The translations under genes and the position numbers were made by a program. Shown one piece after another: positions 1 to 6,507 of a stretch of 12,934 nt of DNA; positions within the stretch are counted from its first letter, which is position 1, and each line of letters starts with the position of its first letter. A model generated the notes under the pieces. The model was not told the origin of the DNA and searched no databases. It saw only the letters and a list, made by a program, of their open reading frames with translations. The stretch is from Bacteriovorax stolpii (GTDB taxonomy: Bacteria; Bdellovibrionota; Bacteriovoracia; Bacteriovoracales; Bacteriovoracaceae): the NCBI GenBank assembly GCA_945890905.1, contig CAMDDI010000081.1, forward strand, positions 1-12,934. Direction: 5' to 3'.

Positions 1-43
1 AAAGACCAGCGCAAGTCGGAGTAAGAACAGTATTACTCGGCTA
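1..43. other. Short flank with weak hairpin downstream of the leftward membrane-protein gene
   Basis: These bases follow the stop codon of the leftward gene. They contain GAGTAA and TTACTC, a 6-bp inverted repeat around an 8-base loop (about 21-40). On the leftward strand no T-run follows within the window, so I do not call it an intrinsic terminator. Nothing else is recognisable. Confidence 0.25.
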
Positions 44-472
44 TTAAGCAGACTTCGGAAGCTTAAACTTTCTTTTTTCAATTTGATCACAGATTTTTTT
101 CACATCATCCACATAGAAAATCCGGCATTTCTTCCCACAATTGAGGGTCAATGTGAGGTTGCCATAGGTTTTTTTGGAATTATCAAAAGTCACTTCTTCG
201 ATATTTGTGTACAGAATTTCTTCTTGATACTTCAGAGGTGAGACTTTGATCTCAAGGTAATTGGGCTTCAGAGAAACCTTGTGAAAAGTGTGATGAGCAT
301 TGTAGCCCAAAATAAGAAGGATCAAAGATCCTGCCAGAAAATAGGTCACTTCAAAGGCCATCTCTGCAGGAGCGAAGCGGTGATAAAGATAAGATTGAAC
401 CACCACGGCCAAGATCAATAAGGGAGTGAGTTTTGTCATGTGATCAAGATGATGATGGCGGGTGATTTCCAT
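44..472 (-). CDS. Small two-helix membrane protein with PH-like C-terminal domain (hypothetical)
   Basis: This is a protein of 142 residues when started at the ATG at 472. Residues 15-30 and 43-57 are hydrophobic and look like two membrane helices. The remaining 80 or so residues are alternating hydrophobic/polar strands ending in a helix (VDDVKKICDQIEKRK), the pattern of bacterial PH-like (YdbT/bPH2-type) domains. I infer a membrane protein with a soluble, probably cytoplasmic tail; the biochemical role is unknown. The start at 472 is chosen because TTTAGGAAAAATT precedes it, with AGGA 7 bases upstream. The frame stays open to an ATG at 550 (weak ribosome site) and a TTG at 580, so the protein could be up to 178 residues. 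The TTG would sit 3 bases from a 15-bp palindrome where a ribosome site should be, which argues against it. The gene diverges from acnA. Confidence 0.6.
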   Translation of the reverse strand: MEITRHHHLDHMTKLTPLLILAVVVQSYLYHRFAPAEMAFEVTYFLAGSLILLILGYNAHHTFHKVSLKPNYLEIKVSPLKYQEEILYTNIEEVTFDNSKKTYGNLTLTLNCGKKCRIFYVDDVKKICDQIEKRKFKLPKSA

Positions 473-583
473 AATTTTTCCTAAATTTATTCGTTGCGCT
501 AAAGTTATGATGACTTGTTTTTGGATTTGGATCAAGGATTGAAAAAACATTCTTTGTTCTTGATAGTTCTTGTCGGACAAGGA

Positions 584-598
584 GTAGGCATTGCCTAC
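584..598. promoter_or_regulatory. 15-bp palindrome, candidate operator
   Basis: GTAGGCATTGCCTAC has two perfect 7-base arms around one central base. The single-base centre makes an RNA hairpin unlikely, so a dimeric DNA-binding protein is the natural reading. It lies 13 bases upstream of the -35 box of the acnA promoter, between two divergent genes, and could control either or both. No regulator family is assigned. Confidence 0.35.
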
Positions 599-611
599 AC
601 TGGCTTTCTCT

Positions 612-640
612 TTGTCACAAACCTGTAAGAGAGTTAGAAT
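612..640 (+). promoter_or_regulatory. Sigma70-type promoter of acnA
   Basis: TTGTCA (612-617) and TAGAAT (635-640) each match the housekeeping consensus at five of six positions and are separated by exactly 17 bases. Transcription would start near 647, giving a leader of about 20 bases that carries the ribosome site GGGAG (657-661), 6 bases before the GTG start of acnA. Confidence 0.7.
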
Positions 641-667
641 ATTATTAAATTTATCAGGGAGAAACCG

Positions 668-3361
668 GTGTCAGACAAAAGAATTGATTCTTTTAAAACC
701 CGTCGCACGTTAAAAGTCGGGAATAGATCGTATGATTATTTTTCACTTAAGGCCGCTGAAGCTGCTGGTGTGGGTGATGTAGATAATCTTCCATTCTCAC
801 TTAAAGTGCTCATGGAAAATCTTCTTCGCAATGAAGATGGGTTTACCGTTTTTGAAGATGATGTCAAGGCCATGGGCCAGTGGACAAAAAATAAAAAATC
901 AACTCGCGAAATTAATTACTATCCGGCCCGGGTTCTGATGCAAGATTTTACCGGTGTCCCTGCAGTGGTAGATTTGGCCGCCATGAGAGACGCCATGAAG
1001 TCAGTGGGTGGTAATCCTCAAAAAATTAATCCTCTGGTTCCAGTTGATCTAGTGATCGATCACTCTGTGATTGTGGATCATTCTGCAAGCCCTTCTGCTT
1101 TTGAAGAAAATATGAAGCTTGAGTACGAGAGAAATGGTGAGCGTTATAAGTTTTTAAAATGGGGACAAAAAGCATTTAAAAATTTCCGCGTAGTTCCTCC
1201 GGGAACGGGAATCTGTCACCAAATTAACGTTGAGTATTTGGCACAAACTGTGTGGACTAAAGAAGAAGATGGGAAAACTATCGCTTACTGCGATACATGT
1301 GTAGGTACAGATTCACATACAACCATGGTGAATGGACTCTCTGTTCTTGGTTGGGGTGTCGGCGGTATTGAAGCAGAAGCTGCGATGTTGGGCCAAGCTG
1401 TGACCATGCTCATTCCAGAAGTGGTGGGCTTTAAGCTTAAAGGAAAAACCAAAGAAGGTGTGACGGCCACTGATGTTGTTCTCACTGTTACTCAAATGCT
1501 TCGTAAGAAAGGTGTGGTTGATAAATTTGTTGAGTTCTACGGCCCTGGATTAAAAGATCTCTCTCTTGCCGATCGCTCAACAATTGCTAATATGGCCCCT
1601 GAGTATGGTGCGACTTGTGGATTTTTCCCCGTTGATGAAAAAACTATTGAGTATCTTCGCTTCACTGGTCGTGATGAAGAAAGAGTTCAGTTGGTTGAAG
1701 CATATGCCAAAGAGCAAGGCTTCTGGAGAAACGATACTAAAGATCCAATTTTTACTGATACTCTTGAATTAGATTTATCAAGTGTAGAGCCTTCTCTGGC
1801 CGGACCTAAGCGCCCTCAAGACCGCGTGGCCCTCTCGAATATTGCTGAAGGTTTTAAAACAGATCTAGTCAGTGACACTGGATTCAAAGTTAAAGCTGAT
1901 GAAGCTAATAAAACTCAAGTCGTTGATGGTGCCAATTTTACTCTCACTCATGGGGATGTGATGATTGCTGCTATCACTTCTTGCACGAATACTTCTAATC
2001 CTTCAGTTCTTATAGCTGCTGGATTAGTCGCAAAGAAGGCCAATGCTTTAGGTTTAACTTCTAAACCATGGGTTAAAACTTCTCTTGCTCCTGGTTCTAA
2101 AGTGGTAACGGATTATTTGGAAGCCGCAGGTTTGCAGCCGGAACTCAATAAGCTTGGATTTAATTTAGTTGGATATGGTTGTACAACTTGTATCGGAAAC
2201 TCTGGTCCACTTAAGCCTGAATTTTCAAAAGCTATTAAAGACGGAAATATTACAGCTTCAGCCGTACTTTCTGGAAACAGAAACTTTGAAGGCCGTGTAT
2301 CTCCGGATGTTAAGGCCAATTATCTTGCTTCACCTCCGTTAGTGGTGGCCTACGCCATCGCAGGCAATGTGAAACTTGATTTAACTAAAGACCCCATTGG
2401 AAAAGACCAAAAAGGGAATCCAGTTTATCTCAAAGATATCTGGCCTTCTAATGAAGAGATCCAGGCCACCATTACCCGCGCAGTAACTCCAGCCATGTTT
2501 AAGTCTCGCTACAGTGACGTTTTTAAAGGGGATGAGTTTTGGCAAAAAGTTCAAGTTCCTGAAGGGGAGACTTTTGCTTGGGATGCAAATTCAACTTACA
2601 TCAACAATCCTCCTTACTTTAAAGGAATGAAAAAAGATCCTGAAGCTACCAAAGATATTTTGAGTGCGAATATTCTTGGTCTCTTTGGTGATTCCATTAC
2701 AACTGATCACATCTCTCCTGCTGGTTCTTTTAAACCAGACACTCCTGCTGGAGCTTACCTTGTTTCTCGCGGAGTAAAACCTGCTGATTTTAACCAGTAT
2801 GGTGCCCGTCGTGGACACGATGAAGTGATGACCCGCGGAACTTTCGCCAATATTCGTTTAAAAAACGAAATGAATAAATCTGGCAAAGAAGGTGGATACA
2901 CGACTTTTGTTTCTACTGGCGAAGAGATGACAATTTACGATGCTTCATCAAAATACCAAGCAGCTGGAAAAGCTTTAGTGGTAGTGGCCGGTAAGGAATA
3001 CGGTACAGGATCCTCTCGTGACTGGGCCGCAAAAGGCACTCGTCTCTTGGGCATTAAGGCCGTGATCACTGAGAGCTTTGAGCGAATTCATCGCTCAAAT
3101 TTAATTGGAATGGGTGTCATACCTGCTCAGTTTACTGATGGTCAGACCAGAAAGTCTCTAAACCTTGATGGATCAGAAGAAATCACCATTAAAGGTGTGA
3201 CGGACATGAAGCCAAAATCTATTCTTGATGCGGAAATTAAACGCACCAATGGGGAAGTGGTGCATGTGAAGCTTCAATCCCGTATTGATACGGCCAATGA
3301 ACTGGAGTACTACAAAAATTCTGGAATCCTTCACTACGTTCTTCGTAAACTCAACGCTTAG
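668..3361 (+). CDS. acnA: Aconitate hydratase A (AcnA/IRP1 family)
   Basis: This [4Fe-4S] enzyme interconverts citrate and isocitrate in the cytoplasmic TCA cycle. At 897 residues it matches the AcnA family length (E. coli AcnA is 891). All landmark motifs are present: the MQDFTGVPAVVDLAAMRD segment, DSHTTMVNGL, the cluster ligands C439 (in SCTNTSNP), C505 and C508 (in GYGCTTCIGNSG), GDSITTDHISPAGS (residues 674-687), the swivelling-domain motif GKEYGTGSSRDW (775-786), and the C-terminal RIDTANELEYYKNSGILHYV. The GTG start is supported by GGGAG 6 bases upstream and by an N-terminus (SFKTRRTL) normal for the family. It has its own promoter and terminator, so it is probably a single-gene transcript. 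Known AcnA/IRP1 proteins can also bind RNA when the cluster is lost; whether this one does is unknown. Confidence 0.97.
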   Translation: MSDKRIDSFKTRRTLKVGNRSYDYFSLKAAEAAGVGDVDNLPFSLKVLMENLLRNEDGFTVFEDDVKAMGQWTKNKKSTREINYYPARVLMQDFTGVPAVVDLAAMRDAMKSVGGNPQKINPLVPVDLVIDHSVIVDHSASPSAFEENMKLEYERNGERYKFLKWGQKAFKNFRVVPPGTGICHQINVEYLAQTVWTKEEDGKTIAYCDTCVGTDSHTTMVNGLSVLGWGVGGIEAEAAMLGQAVTMLIPEVVGFKLKGKTKEGVTATDVVLTVTQMLRKKGVVDKFVEFYGPGLKDLSLADRSTIANMAPEYGATCGFFPVDEKTIEYLRFTGRDEERVQLVEAYAKEQGFWRNDTKDPIFTDTLELDLSSVEPSLAGPKRPQDRVALSNIAEGFKTDLVSDTGFKVKADEANKTQVVDGANFTLTHGDVMIAAITSCTNTSNPSVLIAAGLVAKKANALGLTSKPWVKTSLAPGSKVVTDYLEAAGLQPELNKLGFNLVGYGCTTCIGNSGPLKPEFSKAIKDGNITASAVLSGNRNFEGRVSPDVKANYLASPPLVVAYAIAGNVKLDLTKDPIGKDQKGNPVYLKDIWPSNEEIQATITRAVTPAMFKSRYSDVFKGDEFWQKVQVPEGETFAWDANSTYINNPPYFKGMKKDPEATKDILSANILGLFGDSITTDHISPAGSFKPDTPAGAYLVSRGVKPADFNQYGARRGHDEVMTRGTFANIRLKNEMNKSGKEGGYTTFVSTGEEMTIYDASSKYQAAGKALVVVAGKEYGTGSSRDWAAKGTRLLGIKAVITESFERIHRSNLIGMGVIPAQFTDGQTRKSLNLDGSEEITIKGVTDMKPKSILDAEIKRTNGEVVHVKLQSRIDTANELEYYKNSGILHYVLRKLNA

Positions 3362-3371
3362 ATTTTTTCTC

Positions 3372-3408
3372 AGGTCACATTCCTAATCAGAGTGTGACCT
3401 TGTTTTTT
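3372..3408 (+). terminator. Intrinsic terminator of acnA
   Basis: AGGTCACATTC (3372-3382) pairs with GAGTGTGACCT (3390-3400) to form an 11-bp stem with one U-G wobble and a 7-base loop. It is followed by TG and six T residues (3403-3408). It starts 10 bases after the acnA stop codon. Confidence 0.9.
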
Positions 3409-3428
3409 GGTTCCCGTTCTTCTAAGAT
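3400..3428 (+). promoter_or_regulatory. Possible promoter for the SDR-pyrC-EEP operon, placing the start at the ATG
   Basis: TAAGAT (3423-3428, 4/6 to consensus) lies 17 bases downstream of a weak -35-like TTGTTT (3400-3405), which overlaps the acnA terminator's T-run. Transcription would begin at about 3435, the A of the next ATG. No Shine-Dalgarno sequence precedes that ATG, so a leaderless mRNA is plausible. The match to consensus is modest. Confidence 0.3.
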
Positions 3429-3434
3429 TCTCCT

Positions 3435-4202
3435 ATGAGTCTCAATCAAAAAAGATGTCTTATTACCGGTGCTTCAACAGGCATTGGCCGAGCTGTGGCC
3501 ATTGATCTTGCGGCCCGTGGGTGTGAGCTTTTCTTACTCGCCAGACGTGAAGAAAAACTCCAAGAATTGTCTAGTGAACTTAAAAATTCTCATCCTCAAA
3601 TTAAAATCACTCTAATTGTTGCCGACGTGACCTCCAAAGATTTACCCAAGCTTCTTCTAGAAAAAACCCAAGGTCATCTTGATATTCTTATCAACAACGC
3701 AGGTCTGGCCCTAGGACGCGACAAAGTTGAAACTTCCAATTTGGATGATTGGGATCAGATGATTAATACCAACATCACGGCCAATTTTCGCGTGGCCCAC
3801 ACTGTTGTTCCTTGGATGCTTAAAAATGGTGGGGGAGATATTTTAAATCTCTGTTCTGTGGCCGGACATCTCACTTATCCTGGTGGTGCCATTTACTGCG
3901 CTACTAAACACGCTGTCAGTGCATTTACAAAATCTCTGCGTGAAGAGACTTGTGGAAAAAACTTAAGAGTCATGCAGATTTCACCGGGGATGGTCAATAC
4001 TGATTTCAGTCAGGTTCGTTTTCGCGGAGACAAAACTGCCGCAGATGCAGTCTATTCAAATATGACCCCTTTAACTCCTCAGGATATTTCCCGCATGATG
4101 ATCTTTATGTTGGAGCAGCCTCGTCATGTGGTCATTGATGAGATCATCACAATGCCTCAAGATCAAGGAAGTCCCACAACAGTTCATCGGAGACAGTTTT
4201 GA
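3435..4202 (+). CDS. Short-chain dehydrogenase/reductase, YdfG-like (NADP-dependent 3-hydroxy acid dehydrogenase type)
   Basis: A 255-residue classical SDR with a Rossmann fold. The cofactor loop TGASTGIG is at residues 11-18, and R37-R38 follow the second strand, which suggests NADP(H). NNAG is at 87-90, and the catalytic tetrad is N113, S141, Y154 and K158 (in YCATK). The C-terminal part (VRFRGDK, then LTPQDI and a TMP motif near the end) resembles E. coli YdfG, which oxidises L-serine, L-allo-threonine and related 3-hydroxy acids. The substrate here is an inference. The gene opens a three-gene rightward operon, and its TGA overlaps the TTG start of pyrC. No ribosome site precedes the ATG (TCTAAGATTCTCCT), so translation may be leaderless. 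Confidence 0.9.
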   Translation: MSLNQKRCLITGASTGIGRAVAIDLAARGCELFLLARREEKLQELSSELKNSHPQIKITLIVADVTSKDLPKLLLEKTQGHLDILINNAGLALGRDKVETSNLDDWDQMINTNITANFRVAHTVVPWMLKNGGGDILNLCSVAGHLTYPGGAIYCATKHAVSAFTKSLREETCGKNLRVMQISPGMVNTDFSQVRFRGDKTAADAVYSNMTPLTPQDISRMMIFMLEQPRHVVIDEIITMPQDQGSPTTVHRRQF

Positions 4203-5458
4203 AAGTTATTGATGCCATTTGTGTTACTTCTACTTATCAAAAGCGCCAGCAGGTCTGCTTTGATGAAGTGAGTGGCCTGATTTTAGAAGTTGGCGAACTA
4301 AAACTAAAAGCAGATATCACTTATCCAGATGAATGCCTTTTATTTGCTGGCATGGGGGATGTTCATATTCATGCCCGGGAAGATGTCTCAGGAAAAAATA
4401 ATTATAAAGAAGATTTTCTCACGGCCAGAGCGGCCATGATCAATGGGGGAGTTACTCACGCGGGAGATATGCCCAACAATCCTATTCCGCCTGTGAATAA
4501 TTCTAGTTATGAGGCCAAGGCCCATTTAGCAGAAAAGGCCTGTGGAAATTTATGGCTATATGCGGGCATCGGTCCAGAAACAAAACCCCTAAGCTATACG
4601 GTTCCCTACAAAGTTTATATGGGTCCTTCGGTTGGAGAATTATATTTCAAAGATTTGGAAAGTTTAGATCAGGCCTTAAAAAATTATCAAGGCCAATGGG
4701 TGAGTTTTCATTGCGAAGATCCAGAAGTTTTAGATGAACACAAAGATGCAGGCACCCACCAAGATCGCCGTCCAGTTGTGGCCGAAGTGGTGGCCACTCG
4801 AGATGCTTTAATGCTTATTGAAAAATACAAGCTCAAAGGAAAACTCTGTCATTATAGTACTCAGGAAGGTTTAAACTTAGTCCGAGCGGCACGTGCTCGT
4901 GGTGTAGAGGTCATGTTGGAAGTGACTCCTCAGCACTTATATTTTGATTTAGAGCACATGCCCGAGGAAGATCAGGCCTATTTTCAAATGAATCCCCCGA
5001 TTCGTTACCATCTAGACCGCAGCGCCTTAATGGAAGCTCTCAAGAATCATGAAATTAATTTCTTGGCCACTGATCACGCCCCTCATACCGCAGAAGAAAA
5101 ACTCAAGGGAACTTCAGGCCTCACAGGTCTCGATACATTTGCTCCTTTTGTTACCTGGCTTATTTCTGAAGGGGTCGATCCAAAAACCATTGCTCTAGTG
5201 ACGGCGGAAAATCCTGGAATCTTTTTTAACAATTTTCTGCCCTCTTGGAGAAAGATTTCAAAAGTTTTTCAGGAAATGGGCCTAGGCCTGGGTTTTTTAC
5301 TTCCTGGTTATCGTGCAAACTTTACGGTTATCAATTTGAAAAAACCATTAACCGTCACCAAAAATAATTTAAAAACAAAAGTCGCTCATAGTCCTTTCAT
5401 GGATAAATCTTTTCCTGGTCAGGTTGAGGCCCTCTATATTGGCGGGCAAAAGGTATGA
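4199..5458 (+). CDS. pyrC: Dihydroorotase, cyclic amidohydrolase family
   Basis: This enzyme is predicted to close carbamoyl-aspartate to dihydroorotate in pyrimidine synthesis. The 419 residues carry a full amidohydrolase metal site: H56 and H58 in HxHxR (R60 for substrate), MPNN (91-94), H171 in FHCED, H218 in CHYST, NPPIR (265-269) and D292 in ATDHAPH. K138 in YKVYM lines up with the carboxylated lysine of the CAD and E. coli types (KLYL in human CAD), whereas many bacterial type I enzymes have an aspartate instead. The start is TTG, overlapping the SDR stop by 4 bases. GGAG (4189-4192), 6 bases upstream, supports it, and coupling to the SDR gene is likely. A related hydantoinase or allantoinase is the main alternative, but MPNN, NPPIR and ATDHAPH favour dihydroorotase. 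Confidence 0.85.
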   Translation: MKVIDAICVTSTYQKRQQVCFDEVSGLILEVGELKLKADITYPDECLLFAGMGDVHIHAREDVSGKNNYKEDFLTARAAMINGGVTHAGDMPNNPIPPVNNSSYEAKAHLAEKACGNLWLYAGIGPETKPLSYTVPYKVYMGPSVGELYFKDLESLDQALKNYQGQWVSFHCEDPEVLDEHKDAGTHQDRRPVVAEVVATRDALMLIEKYKLKGKLCHYSTQEGLNLVRAARARGVEVMLEVTPQHLYFDLEHMPEEDQAYFQMNPPIRYHLDRSALMEALKNHEINFLATDHAPHTAEEKLKGTSGLTGLDTFAPFVTWLISEGVDPKTIALVTAENPGIFFNNFLPSWRKISKVFQEMGLGLGFLLPGYRANFTVINLKKPLTVTKNNLKTKVAHSPFMDKSFPGQVEALYIGGQKV

Positions 5459-6507
5459 AAATGATCTTGGGTGAACTTCTTTTAGTTGTTTTGGGATTTA
5501 TCGGCATACTCGCCTGGGCAGGACATCCGTGGAGTCTGAATCAAATCATAGCAAGACCTGAAATTTCTCACGTTGAGCCAGCGGATATGATGGATGTTGA
5601 AGAGCGACCGAGTGTGATTAAAATCATGACTTGGAATATCAGTTTTCTCTATGGTGAAGGCTCAGAAGGTCCGGGTTATGAATACCGGGATAAAAAGTTT
5701 TTTGAAGATAAACTCGAACTCTTAGTGAGGCAAATCAAAGAGGCCAATCCAGATATCTTGTGTCTGCAGGAGATTGATTTTGATTCTCATCGCTCCCATA
5801 ATATTAATCAAGCGCAAATTCTTGCACAAAAAGCTGGATATCCCTATGTGGCCCAGGCCGTAAGCTGGGAATCTAATTACATTCCCTTTCCTTATTGGCC
5901 CATTTCGCGAAATTTTGGCTCGATGAAATCAGGTGGGGCGATTCTCAGTAAATACCCAATTCTTTCCCATGAAGTCACCCTTCTTCAAAAACCTCAGGGG
6001 AATCCTTGGTGGTACAACGTTTTCTACCTGCACCGATACTTGCAAAAAGTATCGATTCAATTGGGAGAAAAAACTTTCAATGTTATTAATCTGCATCTCG
6101 AGGCTTTTGATAAAGTGGACCGCTTATCCCAGATAAAATTACTTTCGGATAAAGTAAAAAATGAAAATATAAATTTGGTCACCGGAGACTTTAATATGGT
6201 TCCAACTGGTGCCACCAAGAAGTCGAAGTTTTTCAATACTGATGAATATGAAAATGATGCGAGTTTTGAAGTGATGAACAAGTCGGGGATGCAGGAAGTA
6301 ATCCCTGAAGAAATCTATCTAAAAGACGAGAATCAATATTTCACCTTTCCTGCCTGGAATCCCGACCGAAGACTTGATTACATTTTTTATCAACCAGAGC
6401 TTAAAATGATGAAAGCCGAAATTTTACCTTCGGCCCTCTCGGATCATTTACCCTTACGGGCAAGTTTTCAAATTGATTCGCCTAGGTTTAATCCATATTC
6501 ACAATGA
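5455..6507 (+). CDS. Membrane-anchored endonuclease/exonuclease/phosphatase (EEP) family hydrolase
   Basis: A 350-residue protein with a hydrophobic N-terminal segment (residues 4-22) without a lipobox, so a signal anchor or uncleaved signal is likely and the domain should face the periplasm. The EEP fold (about 54-340) keeps every expected catalytic residue: N61 (TWNIS), E106 (LQEID), H214 (NLHLEAF), D245 and N247 (TGDFNM), D308 (RRLDYIFY), and D330/H331 (SDH). The family includes DNases, phosphodiesterases and sphingomyelinases; the substrate cannot be read from the sequence. The region between E106 and H214 is rich in Trp, Tyr and Phe. The ATG overlaps the pyrC stop (ATGA), but AAAAGG (5448-5453) is only 1 base from it and 7 bases from the in-frame ATG at 5461, which may be the true start. 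The 3' end overlaps the convergent mltD gene by 20 bases. Confidence 0.88.
   Translation: MKMILGELLLVVLGFIGILAWAGHPWSLNQIIARPEISHVEPADMMDVEERPSVIKIMTWNISFLYGEGSEGPGYEYRDKKFFEDKLELLVRQIKEANPDILCLQEIDFDSHRSHNINQAQILAQKAGYPYVAQAVSWESNYIPFPYWPISRNFGSMKSGGAILSKYPILSHEVTLLQKPQGNPWWYNVFYLHRYLQKVSIQLGEKTFNVINLHLEAFDKVDRLSQIKLLSDKVKNENINLVTGDFNMVPTGATKKSKFFNTDEYENDASFEVMNKSGMQEVIPEEIYLKDENQYFTFPAWNPDRRLDYIFYQPELKMMKAEILPSALSDHLPLRASFQIDSPRFNPYSQ

Noticed and set aside
473..580. Longer start (TTG at 580 or ATG at 550) for the PH-like membrane protein
   Set aside because: The TTG has no ribosome site and abuts a palindrome; the ATG at 550 has only a weak site. The ATG at 472 has AGGA at 7 bases. The longer forms cannot be fully excluded.
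1285..2818. Several open frames of 60-75 codons on both strands inside acnA
   Set aside because: They sit wholly within a fully conserved aconitase gene and show no independent signals.
3435..6507. A novel defence or mobile island in the operon
   Set aside because: All three genes have ordinary enzymatic motifs, codon use matches the neighbours, and no integrase, repeat or attachment site is visible.
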